The position numbers and the translations under genes were made by a program. Under the pieces are notes generated by a model. The model ran no database searches and was not told where the DNA came from. It worked only from the letters and a program-made list of their open reading frames with translations. Shown here piece after piece: positions 7,561 to 18,315 of a stretch of 64,000 nt of DNA (positions within the stretch are counted from its first letter, which is position 1; each line of letters opens with the position of its first letter). Origin of the DNA: Tsuneonella amylolytica (GTDB lineage: Bacteria; Pseudomonadota; Alphaproteobacteria; Sphingomonadales; Sphingomonadaceae); NCBI RefSeq assembly GCF_003626915.1, contig NZ_CP032570.1, positions 62,001-126,000 of the forward strand, read 5' to 3'.

Positions 7561-9209
7561 GCGGCATCTCCGGGCATGATCACGCGGACCTGTGGGCGCT
7601 TTCCGCTCCAGCGGGTGGCGGCGCGGCGGGCGGCGAGGCGCGCGGTTTCGGCCAGCTTGTCGCGGTCGCGCGCGTCGGCACCGCGCAGCTTGCCCAGCGC
7701 CTGCGCAACGTCCCGCTCGGTCTCGGCGACGAAGGCTGCGTAATCCTCGTCGAGCGGCAGGCCGATCCCCTCCACGAAGATGCCGCCCTTGGGGCCGACG
7801 ACGACCACGACGATGCCCTCGCGCGCGAGGCGGCGGCGCATGACCACCGCATCGCCGTCGGCGGGCGCGATGATGTCGCCGTCGAGGACGAGGCGGCCGC
7901 TGCGGACTTCGGCCAGCTTGCCCGGCTTGCCCGGGGCGAGGCGGACGATGTCGCCGTTCTTCTGGACGACGGCCTGCGGGATCCCGTTAGCCTTCCCCAG
8001 TCGCGCCTGTTCGGCCATGTGGCGCATCTCGCCGTGGACCGGCACTAGCACCTGCGGGCGCAGCCATCCGTACAGCGCTTCCAGCTCGGGCCGCCCGGGA
8101 TGGCCTGAGACGTGGATCATGCTCTGCCGGTCGGTCACCATCACGATGCCGCGCTGGGCGAGGATGTTCTGGATGCGCCCGATGGCAAGCTCGTTGCCGG
8201 GAATCTGGCGGCTCGAGAACAGGACGACGTCGCCCGCCGATAGCTCGATGGGATGGTTCTCCTCGGCGATCCGGGCGAGCGCGGCGCGGGGTTCGCCCTG
8301 CCCGCCGGTCGCGACGATCAGCACCTCGCCGCGCGGCAGCCCCATCGCCGTGTCGAAGTCCACCGTGTCCGGCAGGTCGGCGAGATAACCGTTGGCCTGC
8401 GCGACCTCGATGATCCGGTCGAGCGAGCGGCCCGCGACGCACAGCCTGCGCCCCGTCGCCTCGGCCACGGCACCCAAAGTATGCAGCCGCGCGACGTTGC
8501 TGGCGAACGTGGTGACGAGCACGCGGCGGCCGTCCCATTTCGCCACCTCGTCGTGCAGGGCACGATAGACCGCCCCTTCCGATCCGCTGGCCGACGGATT
8601 GAACACGTTGGTGGAATCGCACACGAGCGCAAGTACGCCCTCGTCGCCGATGTCCTGCAGTTCCTCTTCGGTGGTCGGTTCACCGACAATGGGTTCCTCG
8701 TCGAGCTTCCAGTCGCCGGTGTGGAATACCCGCCCGTGGGGGGTGTCGATCAGCAGGGCATGCCCTTCCGCGATGGAATGCGCGAGCGGGAGGTACGAAA
8801 TGTCGAACGGGCCGAGGCTGAACTGCTCCAGATCCTCGACCACCACGAGTTCGACCTCGTCGACAAGGCCCGCCTCCTGCAGCTTGCGGCGGACGAGATC
8901 GGCGGTGAACGGGGTGGCGTAGAGGGGCACGCCGAGGTCCGCGGCGAAATAGGGTACGGCCCCGATATGGTCCTCGTGCGCGTGGGTGAGGACAATCCCC
9001 TCCAGCGCGTCGGCACGCTCCTCGATGAAATCGAGGTCGGCGAACACGAGGTCGATGCCGGGATATTCGTTGCCGCTGAACGTCATACCGAGATCGACCA
9101 TCAACCAGCGGCCCTGGCAGCCGTAGAGGTTGACGTTCATCCCGATCTCGCCCGATCCGCCCAGGGCAAGGAACAGCAGTTCGTCCTCGGGCGTGTAATC
9201 CTTCTTCAA
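7557..9209 (-). CDS. rnj: Ribonuclease J
   Basis: This 550-residue metallo-beta-lactamase/beta-CASP ribonuclease has both 5'-3' exonuclease and endonuclease activity and acts in RNA decay and rRNA maturation. The zinc motif THAHEDHIGAVPY is intact, and the next His motif (GDWK) and beta-CASP motifs (TTFASNVARLH, GQGEP, HVSGHPG, PVHGEMRHM) follow in order. I chose a TTG start one base after the coaX stop. It gives MKKDYTPEDELLFLALGG, the normal N-terminus for the family. The open frame runs 22 codons further up, but only inside coaX. The window also encodes RNase E, so this organism has both enzymes, as many Alphaproteobacteria do. The gene is in operon with coaX and overlaps DUF1467 downstream. 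Confidence 0.95.
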   Translation of the reverse strand: MKKDYTPEDELLFLALGGSGEIGMNVNLYGCQGRWLMVDLGMTFSGNEYPGIDLVFADLDFIEERADALEGIVLTHAHEDHIGAVPYFAADLGVPLYATPFTADLVRRKLQEAGLVDEVELVVVEDLEQFSLGPFDISYLPLAHSIAEGHALLIDTPHGRVFHTGDWKLDEEPIVGEPTTEEELQDIGDEGVLALVCDSTNVFNPSASGSEGAVYRALHDEVAKWDGRRVLVTTFASNVARLHTLGAVAEATGRRLCVAGRSLDRIIEVAQANGYLADLPDTVDFDTAMGLPRGEVLIVATGGQGEPRAALARIAEENHPIELSAGDVVLFSSRQIPGNELAIGRIQNILAQRGIVMVTDRQSMIHVSGHPGRPELEALYGWLRPQVLVPVHGEMRHMAEQARLGKANGIPQAVVQKNGDIVRLAPGKPGKLAEVRSGRLVLDGDIIAPADGDAVVMRRRLAREGIVVVVVGPKGGIFVEGIGLPLDEDYAAFVAETERDVAQALGKLRGADARDRDKLAETARLAARRAATRWSGKRPQVRVIMPGDAA

Positions 9210-9210
9210 A

Positions 9211-10011
9211 TCATTTCGCCTTCTGGCTGGCGCGCTCGGCCAGGATGGCGAGCCCGTCGAGGGTGAGGTCGGCATCGACGGCGTCGAAGATGTCGGTGTG
9301 CTTGTCGAACAGGATGGCGAGCCCGCCGGTCGCGACGACCTTGGCCGGCCGGCCGATTTCGGCGCGCATGCGGGCGATCAACCCTTCCATCATCGCGACG
9401 TAACCCCAGAACACGCCGATCAGCATCTGGTCTTCGGTGTTGCGGCCGATCACGCTGTCGGTGCGCGGCGCCTCGATGGCGATCCGGGGCAGTTTCGCCG
9501 TGTTGCCGACAAGCGCGTCGAGCGACAGGTTGATGCCCGGCGCGATGATCCCGCCCTTGTAGGCGCCGGTGAAGTCGACCGCGTCGAACGTCGTCGCGGT
9601 GCCGAAATCCACCACGATCAGGTCGCCCTCGAACTTCTCGTGCGCCGCGATGGTGTTGAGCGCGCGGTCCGCGCCCAGCGAGTTGGGCTGGTCGACATCG
9701 ACCGCGATCCCGTAGGCCGCGTCCCCTTCGCCGGCGACGAGCGGGGTGATGCGGAAGTATTTCTCGGCCAGCGTGGTGAGGTTGTGGATCGCGCGGGGGA
9801 CGACCGAGCCGACGATGATCTGGGTGATGTCCTCGCGTGTCACCCCCTCGATCGCGAGCAGCTGGAGCAGCCAGACCGCGTATTCGTCGCCGGTGCGGCG
9901 CGGGTCGGTCGCGATGCGCCAGCGCGCCTTGATCCGGCGCCCCTCCTCCCCTTGCAGGTCGAAGAGCGCGAAGACGACATTGGTGTTGCCGACATCGGCG
10001 GCGAGGAGCAT
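9211..10011 (-). CDS. coaX: Type III pantothenate kinase
   Basis: This 266-residue enzyme phosphorylates pantothenate in the first step of coenzyme A synthesis. It belongs to the ASKHA fold: phosphate-1 motif [13 protein letters not shown] at the N-terminus, the [15 protein letters not shown] segment that follows the pantothenate loop, and [12 protein letters not shown] for phosphate-2. The length is normal. It lies between birA (19 bases upstream) and rnj (1 base downstream), an order common in Sphingomonadales and other Alphaproteobacteria. With birA it places two cofactor genes behind nuoN. No separate promoter is obvious. Confidence 0.95.
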   Translation of the reverse strand: MLLAADVGNTNVVFALFDLQGEEGRRIKARWRIATDPRRTGDEYAVWLLQLLAIEGVTREDITQIIVGSVVPRAIHNLTTLAEKYFRITPLVAGEGDAAYGIAVDVDQPNSLGADRALNTIAAHEKFEGDLIVVDFGTATTFDAVDFTGAYKGGIIAPGINLSLDALVGNTAKLPRIAIEAPRTDSVIGRNTEDQMLIGVFWGYVAMMEGLIARMRAEIGRPAKVVATGGLAILFDKHTDIFDAVDADLTLDGLAILAERASQKAK

Positions 10012-10030
10012 CGCGAGTGTCCTTTCGCGT

Positions 10031-10741
10031 TCAGGCGAGAAATACGTCGCCGGCGTGGATAGTCCGGATCGTCCCGTCTTCCAAACGCAGCATCAGCGAA
10101 CCGGTTGCGTCGAGGCCCACGAACCGGCCGCGCGCCTCCCCGCCGGCGGGCTCGTGAACGGTCAGCGGGGTGCCTGCGGGATGGGCGGCGAGCTGCCACC
10201 GGCGCAGGAGCGGTTCGATACCGACCGAGCGCCAGCGTTCCAGCTCGCGGTCGAAAGCGGCGGCAAGCGCCGAGGCGAAGCCGTCGCGCCCCGGCGCGGG
10301 CCCGAGCGAGGAGAGAGCCAGGGTCTCGCGACCGGGCACATCCGGGGCGGAGGCGAGATTGACCCCGATGCCCACGACGACGGCGTCGCCCTCCCCTTCC
10401 AGCAGGATGCCGGCCATCTTGGCACGACCGATAAGCAGGTCGTTCGGCCATTTGAGCGACAGGGCGGCGGGATCCGCCAGCAACGGGGCGACCGTTTCGT
10501 AGAGCGCGAGACCCGCCAGCAACGCCAGTGTGTGCGGCGGGGGATCGTGCGGCCCCCTGCGGACGACGGTCGAGCCCATGAAGTTGCCCGCGCCGTCGGA
10601 CCATGCGCGGCCTTGCCGCCCGCGCCCAGCAATCTGTCGGTCGGCGACCAGCCAGTCGCCCTCGGACACGCGCTCGCCCGCGCGCAGGGCGGCGAGCAGA
10701 TCGGCATTGGTCGATCCGGTCTCGGCGACCGTGGTTATCAA
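10031..10741 (-). CDS. birA: Biotin--[acetyl-CoA-carboxylase] ligase
   Basis: This 236-residue biotin protein ligase activates biotin with ATP and transfers it to the biotin carboxyl carrier protein. The biotin/ATP loop GRGRQGRAW is present at about residues 54-62, followed by SLKWPNDLL and GIGVNL, all core family motifs. It lacks the N-terminal winged-helix found in E. coli BirA, so it should be a monofunctional ligase and not a repressor. The start lies 10 bases after the nuoN stop, with coaX next. Biotin synthesis and carboxylase genes are not in this window. Confidence 0.93.
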   Translation of the reverse strand: MITTVAETGSTNADLLAALRAGERVSEGDWLVADRQIAGRGRQGRAWSDGAGNFMGSTVVRRGPHDPPPHTLALLAGLALYETVAPLLADPAALSLKWPNDLLIGRAKMAGILLEGEGDAVVVGIGVNLASAPDVPGRETLALSSLGPAPGRDGFASALAAAFDRELERWRSVGIEPLLRRWQLAAHPAGTPLTVHEPAGGEARGRFVGLDATGSLMLRLEDGTIRTIHAGDVFLA

Positions 10742-10751
10742 CGCGGCGCGC

Positions 10752-12215
10752 TCAAGCGGCGAGGAACAGCGCAGCGGCCGCGGTGTCGGTGAGGTTGCCG
10801 AGCCACCCCATCAGAAGATAGCCCAACGGCGAAATCACGATCGTCGACCCGATCAGGAGCGTCCAGTGTGCCCGGTCGTTGCGGCCGTTCACCCGATCGA
10901 CGGCGTCGTCGAAGAACATCACCTTGATGACCTTGAGATAGTAGAACGCCCCGATCACACTGCCTGCGATGGCTATCAACGCCAGCGGCAGCAGGTTCGC
11001 CGCCACCGCCGCGTTGAAGATGACCAGCTTGGCATAGAAGCCGAGCAGCGGCGGTATGCCCGCAACGCTGAACATCACCAGGGCGAGGCACCACGCGATA
11101 CCGGGTTGCGTGCGGCTGAGACCAGCGATGTCGCCGAACGTTTCGAGCTGGTTGCCCTCCGCATCGCGCAGCATCAGCACCGCGACGAAGCTGCCGATCG
11201 ACATGACGACGTAGATTGCGAGATAGACGAGCATCGCGCTCGCCCCCTGCGCTGTCGCCGCGGCGAGGCCGACGAGGATGAAGCCGACGTTGTTGATCGA
11301 GGAGTACGCAAGCAGCCGCTTGAGGTTGTCCTGCCCGATCGCGCCGAGTGCCCCGACGACTATCGAGGCGAGCGCGACGAAGGACACCACCTGGCGCCAG
11401 GCGTCGGGTTGCCCGCCGAACGCGTCGATGGCGACGCGCATCAGCAGCGAGATCGCCGCGACCTTGGGGGCGGTCGAGAAGAACGTCGTCACCGGCGTCG
11501 GCGCGCCTTCGTAGACGTCGGGCGTCCACATGTGGAACGGGACTGCCGAGATCTTGAATGCGAGCCCCGCGAGGACGAAGATCAGGCCGAAGAGCGCCCC
11601 GGTGGACAGGCCGGTCGCCATAGACGCCCGAATGCCGGCGAAGCTCGTCGTACCGGCGAACCCGTAGGTAAGGCTCATGCCGTAGAGAAGGATGCCGCTC
11701 GCGAGCGCGCCGAGCACGAAATACTTCAGCCCCGCCTCTTCCGACCTACTGTCCGTGCGCAGGAAAGCAGCGAGGACATAAGCCGCCAGACTGTTCATCT
11801 CGAGCCCGATGTAGAGCGTCATGAGATCGGCGGCCGAAACCATGAGGCTCATGCCGAGCACAGCGAACAGGATAAGCACCGGATATTCGGCGCGCATCGC
11901 GTCCCACCGCGCGAAGAAGCGCGGCGCGATCATCAGGCTGGCCGCGGCCGCGATGTAGATCAACAGCTTCGAGAAGGCGGCGAACGCATCGACGCGCAAC
12001 TGCCCGAAGAACGCCTGCGTGCCCGCCCCCATGTCGCCGCCCGACAGGACGGGCACGGTGAAGGCGGCGGCGCCGAACAGGATCGCGACCGCGGCGACGG
12101 AGATCGCCCGGCTCGCCTTGTCGCCCAGCCACGCGGCGGCGAGCAGCAGGATCAGGCCGCCGATCGACAGGATCGTCTCGGGGACGATCAGCGAAAGCGA
12201 AGTCTGAAGGTCCAT
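10752..12215 (-). CDS. nuoN: NADH-quinone oxidoreductase subunit N
   Basis: This 487-residue antiporter-like membrane subunit of complex I is one of three proton-channel subunits (L, M, N). About 14 transmembrane helices can be traced. The conserved Glu of TM5 is in YIGLEMNSLAAYVL, the TM7 Lys region is LAFKISAVPFHMWTPDVYEG, and DNLKRLLAYSSINNVG is the characteristic amphipathic segment. The ATG shares a base with the nuoM stop (TGATG). It is the last nuo gene; birA follows 10 bases later. Confidence 0.96.
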   Translation of the reverse strand: MDLQTSLSLIVPETILSIGGLILLLAAAWLGDKASRAISVAAVAILFGAAAFTVPVLSGGDMGAGTQAFFGQLRVDAFAAFSKLLIYIAAAASLMIAPRFFARWDAMRAEYPVLILFAVLGMSLMVSAADLMTLYIGLEMNSLAAYVLAAFLRTDSRSEEAGLKYFVLGALASGILLYGMSLTYGFAGTTSFAGIRASMATGLSTGALFGLIFVLAGLAFKISAVPFHMWTPDVYEGAPTPVTTFFSTAPKVAAISLLMRVAIDAFGGQPDAWRQVVSFVALASIVVGALGAIGQDNLKRLLAYSSINNVGFILVGLAAATAQGASAMLVYLAIYVVMSIGSFVAVLMLRDAEGNQLETFGDIAGLSRTQPGIAWCLALVMFSVAGIPPLLGFYAKLVIFNAAVAANLLPLALIAIAGSVIGAFYYLKVIKVMFFDDAVDRVNGRNDRAHWTLLIGSTIVISPLGYLLMGWLGNLTDTAAAALFLAA

Positions 12216-13786
12216 CAGTGCTGGCCCTCCGCTTCACCGCCGTGTTCGGCGCCGGTCCCTTCGGCATGCGGCATCGCGTTGGCCGCCTGCGTGCGGCGCC
12301 CGGTCTGCGCGAGCGCACTGTCGTAGTGTGGCTTGGCGCGGGCGACGCGGGCGTCGAGCGCGGCGATATCCTTGCGCATGGGGGCGAGGAAGCTTTCCGG
12401 ATAGACGCCCATCCACAGCACCGCCGCGGCGATGGGGGCGAGCATCAGCCACTCGCGGGCGGTGAGGTCGGGCATGGCGGCGGCATCGGCGTTCTTCTGC
12501 ACGCCGAACGCCACCCGCCAGTACAGGTACAGCATGTAGGCCGCGCCGAGGATGATGCCGGTGGTGCACACCAGCGTGACGAAGGTGGATACCTGATACG
12601 TCCCGGCGAGGCTGAGGAATTCGCCTACGAACCCGCTGGTGCCGGGCAGTCCGATGCTGGCCATCGTGAACAGCAGGAAGAAGATCGCGTACTTCGGCAT
12701 GTTGATCGCCAGCCCGCCGTAGCGGTCGATCTCGCGCGTGTGCAGCCGGTCGTAGATCACGCCCACACACAGGAACAGCGCGCCCGATACGAGCCCGTGG
12801 CTGAGCATCACGATCATCGCCCCTTCGAGGCCCTGCACGTTGAAGGCGAACAGGCCGATGGTCACGATCCCCATGTGCGCGACCGAGGAATAGGCGATAA
12901 GCTTCTTCATGTCGTGCTGGACCAGCGCGATGAGGCTGGTGACGATGACCGCGATCATGCTGAGCGCGAAGATAAGCCAGGCCAGCTGCGCGCTCGCTTC
13001 GGGGAACATCGGCAGGCTGAACCGAATGAAGCCGTAGCCGCCCATCTTCAGCAGCACGCCCGCCAGGATCACCGAACCGGCGGTGGGTGCCTGCACGTGC
13101 GCGTCGGGCAGCCAGGTGTGCACCGGCCACATCGGCATCTTCACCGCGAAGCTCGCGAAGAAGGCGAGGAACAGCCAGGTCTGCGCGCGCGGATCGAAAT
13201 CGTACTGCATCAGCGTGGGGATGTCGGTCGTGCCGGCGGTGTTGATCATCCACAGCATCGCGACCAGCATCACGACCGAACCGAGCAGCGTGTAGAGGAA
13301 GAACTTGTAGCTCGCGTAGATGCGGTCCTGCCCGCCCCAGATGCCGATGATGAGATACATCGGGATGAGGCCGGCTTCGAAGAAGATGTAGAACAGCAGA
13401 ATGTCTTGCGCCGCGAACACGCCGATCATCAGCAGTTCCATGAACAGGAACGCGGCCATGTATTCGCCGACCCGCTTCTCGATCGAATCCCAGCTGGCGA
13501 GGATGCAGATCGGCATCAGGAACACGCTGAGCACGATCAGCAGCAACGCGATCCCGTCGATCCCGAGCGCGTAGCTGAAACCGGAGAACACCTCCGCCCG
13601 CTCGACGAACTGCCACTGGGCACCGCCGACGTCGTAACTCGCCCACAGCGCGATGCCGAGCGCGAGGTCGACAAGCGTGGCGACGAGCGCGACCATGCGC
13701 GCGGCCTTCGCCTCGAGGAAGAAGCAGGCCAGCGCGCCGACCAGCGGCACGAGCAGCATCACGGAAAGGATCGGGAAGCCCCCCAT
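12215..13786 (-). CDS. nuoM: NADH-quinone oxidoreductase subunit M
   Basis: This 523-residue antiporter-like complex I subunit has the TM5 glutamate in FYIFFEAGLIPMYLIIGIWG and the Lys helix with FAVKMPMWPVHTWLPDAHVQ, followed by HDMKKLIAYSSVAHMG. A soluble C-terminal tail of about 50 residues is rich in Ala, His and Glu. The open frame continues upstream through nuoL, but the start MGGFPILS at 13786 overlaps the nuoL stop as TGATG and gives a normal length. The stop in turn overlaps nuoN, so L-M-N translation is coupled. Confidence 0.96.
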   Translation of the reverse strand: MGGFPILSVMLLVPLVGALACFFLEAKAARMVALVATLVDLALGIALWASYDVGGAQWQFVERAEVFSGFSYALGIDGIALLLIVLSVFLMPICILASWDSIEKRVGEYMAAFLFMELLMIGVFAAQDILLFYIFFEAGLIPMYLIIGIWGGQDRIYASYKFFLYTLLGSVVMLVAMLWMINTAGTTDIPTLMQYDFDPRAQTWLFLAFFASFAVKMPMWPVHTWLPDAHVQAPTAGSVILAGVLLKMGGYGFIRFSLPMFPEASAQLAWLIFALSMIAVIVTSLIALVQHDMKKLIAYSSVAHMGIVTIGLFAFNVQGLEGAMIVMLSHGLVSGALFLCVGVIYDRLHTREIDRYGGLAINMPKYAIFFLLFTMASIGLPGTSGFVGEFLSLAGTYQVSTFVTLVCTTGIILGAAYMLYLYWRVAFGVQKNADAAAMPDLTAREWLMLAPIAAAVLWMGVYPESFLAPMRKDIAALDARVARAKPHYDSALAQTGRRTQAANAMPHAEGTGAEHGGEAEGQH

Positions 13787-15846
13787 CAGAACAGAACCCA
13801 AGTAATCGCGGCGACGAGGCCGATCAGCATCCACAGGGCATAGGTATTGAGGAAGCCCGACTGGATGCGCTTGGCCCCCACGGTCCCCTGCGCCACGGCC
13901 CAGGCCGCGCCGTCGGGGCCGAACCGGTCGATCGTGCCCTTGTCGATCCACTTCCAGAACTTGTCGCCGAACCAGAAGGCCGGGCGGACGAACAGCACGT
14001 TGTAGAACTCGTCGAAGTACCACTTGTTGAACACGAAGCGATACACCGGGCCGAGCTGCTCCGCGACCATGCCGGGGAAGCGGGTGTTGCGGATGTAGCC
14101 GTACCAGGCGGTCACGAAGCCGAGCACCATCACGATGAACGCGGCGTACTTCACCGGCCACGGCACGGCGTGCATCGCGTGGATCAGGTTCTCGTTGTAG
14201 AAGATCGCGCCCTGCCAGAACCCTTCGGTGTCGAGGAAGGCGGGGGCGAACACCTGCCCCGCCGCGATCGCGCCGAGCGACAGCACGCCGAGCGGCACGA
14301 GCATCGGCCACGGGCTCTCGTGCGGGTGATACCCCGCGGTCCCGTCACCGTGGTCGGGATCGGGTACGTGGTGTGCGACATCGTGGCCCGCGTCTTCCTG
14401 GCGGGGCGGGTTGTGCTCATCGGGCTCGTCGTGTCCGTGATGGACAGCGTGCTGGATGTGCTCGCTCTCCGCCCAGCGCGGCTTGCCGAAGAAGGTGAGG
14501 AACACCAGCCGCCAGCTGTAGAAACTGGTCAGCAGCGCGGCGAACACGCCCATCCAGAACGCGAAGCTCGCCATCTCGGTGCCGCGCGCGAACGCGACTT
14601 CGATGATCGCGTCCTTCGACCAGAAGCCGGCGAAACCGAGGTGCAGGTCGTAGATGCCGAACCCGGTGATCGCCAGCGTACCGGCCATCATCGCCCAGAA
14701 CGTGAGCGGGATATGCTTACGCAGGCCCCCGTAATACCGCATGTCCTGTTCGTGGTGCATGGCGTGGATCACGCTGCCCGCGCCGAGGAACAGCAGCGCC
14801 TTGAAGAAGGCGTGCGTGAACAGGTGGAACATGGCCGCGCCGTATGCCCCGACGCCGGCCGCGAAGAACATGTAGCCGAGCTGCGAACAGGTCGAATAGG
14901 CGATGACCCGCTTGATGTCCCACTGCGTCGTGCCGACGGTCGCCGCGAAAATGCAGGTCGCAGCGCCGATGAACGTCACGAAGGCGAGCGCGATCGGCGC
15001 GGTCTCGAACATCGGGCTGAGGCGGCACACCATGAACACGCCGGCCGTGACCATCGTCGCGGCATGAATCAGCGCGGAGACCGGGGTCGGACCCTCCATC
15101 GCGTCGGGCAGCCAGGTATGCAGGCCGAGCTGCGCCGACTTGCCCATCGCGCCGATGAACAGGAGGATGCAGAGCACGTCCATCGTGTCGACGCGGTAAC
15201 CGAGGAACCCGATCGTCGCGCCCGCCATGCCCGGCGCGGCGGCGAGGATCTCGGGGATCGAGGTCGTGCCGAACACCAGGAACGTGCCGAAAATGCCGAG
15301 CATGAAGCCGAGATCGCCCACGCGGTTGACGACGAACGCCTTCATCGCCGCCTTGTTGGCGCTCGGCTTGCGGAACCAGAACCCGATGAGGAGGTAGCTT
15401 GCGAGCCCCACCCCTTCCCAGCCGAAGAACATCTGGACGAGGTTGTCCGCCGTCACCAGCATCAGCATCGCGAAGGTGAACAGGCTGAGATACGCGAAGA
15501 ACCGGGGCTGGTCCGGGTCCTCTTCCATGTAGCCCCAGCTGTAGAGGTGGACGAGCGCCGATACGGTGGTGATGACGACCAGCATGACCGCGGTCAGCGT
15601 GTCGACGCGCAGCGCCCAGTCGAACGTCATCGTGCCCGACTGGACCCACTGGAGAACCTGGACGACCTGCGGATCGGCGGTGCCGTTGAGGAACGACAGG
15701 AAAATCGGCCAGCTCAGCGCGCACGAGACGAAAAGCGCGCCGGTGGTGATCGACTTGACCACCGTGTTGCCGAGCGCGCGGTTGCCCAGCCCGCCGACGA
15801 TGGCCGCGAGCAAGGGTCCGAAGACGATGATGAGTATCGGATGCAC
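13786..15846 (-). CDS. nuoL: NADH-quinone oxidoreductase subunit L
   Basis: This 686-residue largest antiporter-like complex I subunit includes the long lateral helix in its C-terminal part. Family motifs are present: [19 protein letters not shown] with the TM5 Glu, [20 protein letters not shown], and [18 protein letters not shown]. An unusual histidine-rich loop lies at about residues 465-509 (12 His among roughly 47 residues, with many Asp and Glu), just before the last helices. The stop overlaps nuoM by one base; nuoK ends 8 bases upstream of the start. Confidence 0.96.
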   Translation of the reverse strand: MHPILIIVFGPLLAAIVGGLGNRALGNTVVKSITTGALFVSCALSWPIFLSFLNGTADPQVVQVLQWVQSGTMTFDWALRVDTLTAVMLVVITTVSALVHLYSWGYMEEDPDQPRFFAYLSLFTFAMLMLVTADNLVQMFFGWEGVGLASYLLIGFWFRKPSANKAAMKAFVVNRVGDLGFMLGIFGTFLVFGTTSIPEILAAAPGMAGATIGFLGYRVDTMDVLCILLFIGAMGKSAQLGLHTWLPDAMEGPTPVSALIHAATMVTAGVFMVCRLSPMFETAPIALAFVTFIGAATCIFAATVGTTQWDIKRVIAYSTCSQLGYMFFAAGVGAYGAAMFHLFTHAFFKALLFLGAGSVIHAMHHEQDMRYYGGLRKHIPLTFWAMMAGTLAITGFGIYDLHLGFAGFWSKDAIIEVAFARGTEMASFAFWMGVFAALLTSFYSWRLVFLTFFGKPRWAESEHIQHAVHHGHDEPDEHNPPRQEDAGHDVAHHVPDPDHGDGTAGYHPHESPWPMLVPLGVLSLGAIAAGQVFAPAFLDTEGFWQGAIFYNENLIHAMHAVPWPVKYAAFIVMVLGFVTAWYGYIRNTRFPGMVAEQLGPVYRFVFNKWYFDEFYNVLFVRPAFWFGDKFWKWIDKGTIDRFGPDGAAWAVAQGTVGAKRIQSGFLNTYALWMLIGLVAAITWVLF

Positions 15847-15854
15847 GGGCTCGC

Positions 15855-16160
15855 TTACCCCCTGAGCCGGTCGACGCTGTCGACCGCGATGGTGCCGCGG
15901 CCACGGAAATAGATGACGAGGATCGCAAGGCCGATCGCCGCCTCGCCGGCGGCCACGGTCAGCACGAACATCGCGAAAATCTGCCCGGTGAGATCGCCCA
16001 GCGCGGCGCTGAACGCCACGAGGTTGATGTTCACCGCGAGCAAGATGAGTTCGATCGACATCAGGATGACGATCACGTTCTTCCGGTTGAGGAAGATGCC
16101 GAGCACGCCGAGCACGAACAGGATCGTGCCGACGACGATGTAGTGTTCGAGACCGATCAC
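15855..16160 (-). CDS. nuoK: NADH-quinone oxidoreductase subunit K
   Basis: This is the 101-residue complex I subunit with three transmembrane helices. The conserved glutamates are in [16 protein letters not shown] and in [12 protein letters not shown] chose a GTG start that overlaps the nuoJ stop (GTGA); translation then begins [11 protein letters not shown], the usual N-terminus. The frame is open further up only because it runs under nuoJ. The length matches the family exactly. Confidence 0.95.
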   Translation of the reverse strand: MIGLEHYIVVGTILFVLGVLGIFLNRKNVIVILMSIELILLAVNINLVAFSAALGDLTGQIFAMFVLTVAAGEAAIGLAILVIYFRGRGTIAVDSVDRLRG

Positions 16161-16774
16161 AGCTGCACCCCTTCGCCGACCGTTGGCTTCACGTTGCGCG
16201 TCGCCTCGTCCGGGCGGCGGCGGATCTGCTTCGAGATGTCCTGCGGGCGGGTGTCCTTGCGCTCGCGGTGGGTCAGCACGATCGCGCCGACCATCGCCAC
16301 CAGAAGGATGATGCCCGCGCTCTCGAACAGGAACAGGTACTGCCCGTAGAGGACCTGGCCGATCGCGGCGATGTTGCTCGTGGCGACCGGCGCGACCTGA
16401 TCGGCGGTGGCCGGGGCCAGTTCGAGCCGGCCGGCCTGATAGGCGCCGATGCCGAACACCAGCTCGGCCAGCAGCACCAGCGCGATCAACAGCCCGAGCG
16501 GGAAGTTCTTGACGAACCCGGCGCGCAGGGCGGCAAAATCGATGTCGAGCATCATCACCACGAACAGGAACAGCACCGCGACCGCGCCCACGTAGACGAT
16601 GACCAGCAGCATCGCGATGAACTCCGCGCCCGCCAGCACCATGAGGCCGGCGGCGTTGAAGAACGCCACGATCAGCCACAGCACCGAGTGCACGGGATTG
16701 CGCGCCGTGATCACGAGCACCGCGGAGGCGATCGTGAGGGCGGCGAAAAGGTAGAAGGCGGCAACCTGGATCAT
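16157..16774 (-). CDS. nuoJ: NADH-quinone oxidoreductase subunit J
   Basis: This 205-residue membrane subunit of complex I has five transmembrane helices, including the TM3 segment [20 protein letters not shown] that contains the pi-bulge region important for coupling. A C-terminal hydrophilic tail of about 40 residues ([21 protein letters not shown]) follows the last helix. Its stop overlaps the GTG of nuoK. The start is 15 bases after nuoI. Confidence 0.95.
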   Translation of the reverse strand: MIQVAAFYLFAALTIASAVLVITARNPVHSVLWLIVAFFNAAGLMVLAGAEFIAMLLVIVYVGAVAVLFLFVVMMLDIDFAALRAGFVKNFPLGLLIALVLLAELVFGIGAYQAGRLELAPATADQVAPVATSNIAAIGQVLYGQYLFLFESAGIILLVAMVGAIVLTHRERKDTRPQDISKQIRRRPDEATRNVKPTVGEGVQL

Positions 16775-16789
16775 GTTTCGGCGCGGCCC

Positions 16790-17275
16790 CTATCGGTAGG
16801 GCGCATCGGCTTCAAGGTTCGCGGCAAGCGCCCGCTCCCACTTGTCCCCGTTGGCCAGCAGTTTCGCCTTGTCGTAGAGCAGCTCCTCGCGCGTTTCGGT
16901 CGCGTATTCGAAGTTCGGCCCTTCGACGATGGCATCCACCGGGCAGGCTTCCTGGCAGAAACCGCAGTAGATGCACTTGGTCATGTCGATGTCGTAGCGG
17001 GTGGTCCGCCTGCTGCCGTCCTCGCGCGGTTCGGCCTCGATCGTGATCGCCTGCGCCGGACACACCGCCTCGCACAGCTTGCACGCGATGCAGCGTTCCT
17101 CGCCGTTGGGATAGCGGCGCAGCGCATGCTCGCCGCGGAAACGCGGGGACAGCGGGTTCTTCTCGAACGGGTAGTTGATCGTCGCCTTGGGCTTGAAGAA
17201 GTACTTCAGCGTGAGGGCGTGCGCCTTCACGAACTCCCACAGGGTGAACGACTTGATTAGGTGCGCGACGGTCAT
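16790..17275 (-). CDS. nuoI: NADH-quinone oxidoreductase subunit I
   Basis: This 161-residue peripheral-arm subunit carries two [4Fe-4S] clusters (N6a and N6b). The two ferredoxin motifs [12 protein letters not shown] and [12 protein letters not shown] are complete. The open frame extends far upstream under nuoH, but the ATG at 17275 ([15 protein letters not shown]) forms an ATGA overlap with the nuoH stop and gives the standard TYKY-type length. Confidence 0.96.
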   Translation of the reverse strand: MTVAHLIKSFTLWEFVKAHALTLKYFFKPKATINYPFEKNPLSPRFRGEHALRRYPNGEERCIACKLCEAVCPAQAITIEAEPREDGSRRTTRYDIDMTKCIYCGFCQEACPVDAIVEGPNFEYATETREELLYDKAKLLANGDKWERALAANLEADAPYR

Positions 17276-18315
17276 CCGTACCTCGTGAACATGAGCCAGC
17301 CCGATACGAGCACGACGAACAGCAGCGACAGCGGCAGGAAAACCTTCCAGCCCAGCCGCATGAGCTGATCGTAGCGGTACCGCGGCACGGTCGCCTTCAC
17401 CCAGCTGAAGATGAAGAAGAAGAAGAAGATCTTGAGCAGCAGCCAGACGAAACCGGGGATCCAGTAGAGGAACCCGATTTCGAACGGCGGCAGCCAACCG
17501 CCGAAGAACAGCACCGCGTTCAATGCGCACATCAAGAGCACGTTGGCGTATTCGCCCAGCCAGTAGAGCGCGAAGCTCATCGAGCTGTATTCGGTCTGAT
17601 ACCCGGCGACGAGCTCGCTCTCCGCCTCGGTCAGGTCGAACGGCGCGCGTGCGGTCTCCGCCATGCCGCTGATGAGGAACATGACCCACATCGGAAACAG
17701 CAGCAGGTTGAACCAGTAGCCGTTCACGATGCCGAAGCCATGCCCGCGCTGCGCCTCGACGATGGCGTTCATGTTGAAGCTGCCGGCGTAGAGCACCACG
17801 CAGATCAGGATGAACCCGATCGAGACCTCGTAACTGATCATCTGAGCCGCGGCGCGCATCGCCGAGAAGAACGGGTACTTCGAGTTACTCGCCCACCCGG
17901 CGATCACCACGCCGTAAACGCCGAGGCTGCTGATCGCGAGCACGTAGAGCAGCCCGACGTTGATGTCCGCCAGCACCGCGCCCGAATTGAACGGGATCAC
18001 CGCCCACGCCAGCAGCGCCACGGTAAAGGTGATGATCGGCGCGATCAGGAACAGGCCCTTGTTCGCCGCCGAGGGAATGATGGTTTCCTGCAGGAACACC
18101 TTCAGCCCGTCGGCGAAGCTCTGCAGCAGGCCGAAGGGACCGACGACGTTAGGGCCCCGGCGCAGCGCCATCGCCGCCCAGATCTTGCGATCGGCGTAGA
18201 TGATCATCGCCACGCCGAGCATCAGCGGCAGCGCGATGAGGAGGATGCCCGCGATGGTCGCGAGGAACCACGCCCAGCCCGCGTCCATGCCCCACTGGAT
18301 GAATTGCGCGGTCAT
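17272..18315 (-). CDS. nuoH: NADH-quinone oxidoreductase subunit H
   Basis: This 347-residue membrane subunit forms part of the quinone chamber at the junction with the peripheral arm. It has eight transmembrane helices. Signature segments are [24 protein letters not shown] split across the first loop, [17 protein letters not shown] with the conserved acidic residues, and [14 protein letters not shown] near the C-terminus. A run of five Phe ([11 protein letters not shown]) is encoded by a triplet repeat but is normal for this family. Its start overlaps the 77-residue gene upstream (ATGA), where other genomes usually have nuoG. Confidence 0.96.
   Translation of the reverse strand: MTAQFIQWGMDAGWAWFLATIAGILLIALPLMLGVAMIIYADRKIWAAMALRRGPNVVGPFGLLQSFADGLKVFLQETIIPSAANKGLFLIAPIITFTVALLAWAVIPFNSGAVLADINVGLLYVLAISSLGVYGVVIAGWASNSKYPFFSAMRAAAQMISYEVSIGFILICVVLYAGSFNMNAIVEAQRGHGFGIVNGYWFNLLLFPMWVMFLISGMAETARAPFDLTEAESELVAGYQTEYSSMSFALYWLGEYANVLLMCALNAVLFFGGWLPPFEIGFLYWIPGFVWLLLKIFFFFFIFSWVKATVPRYRYDQLMRLGWKVFLPLSLLFVVLVSGWLMFTRYG

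Noticed and set aside
10530-12326. 598-codon + strand open frame opposite nuoN
   Set aside because: Hydrophilic, Arg/Asp/Glu-rich complement of a membrane protein; no recognisable motif.
12218-15912. Long + strand frames opposite nuoM and nuoL
   Set aside because: Same reason: charged, His/Arg/Glu-rich complements of hydrophobic genes.
17400-17430. Triplet repeat in nuoH as a phase-variation site
   Set aside because: The Phe run is a conserved feature of NuoH, so it is explained by protein function.
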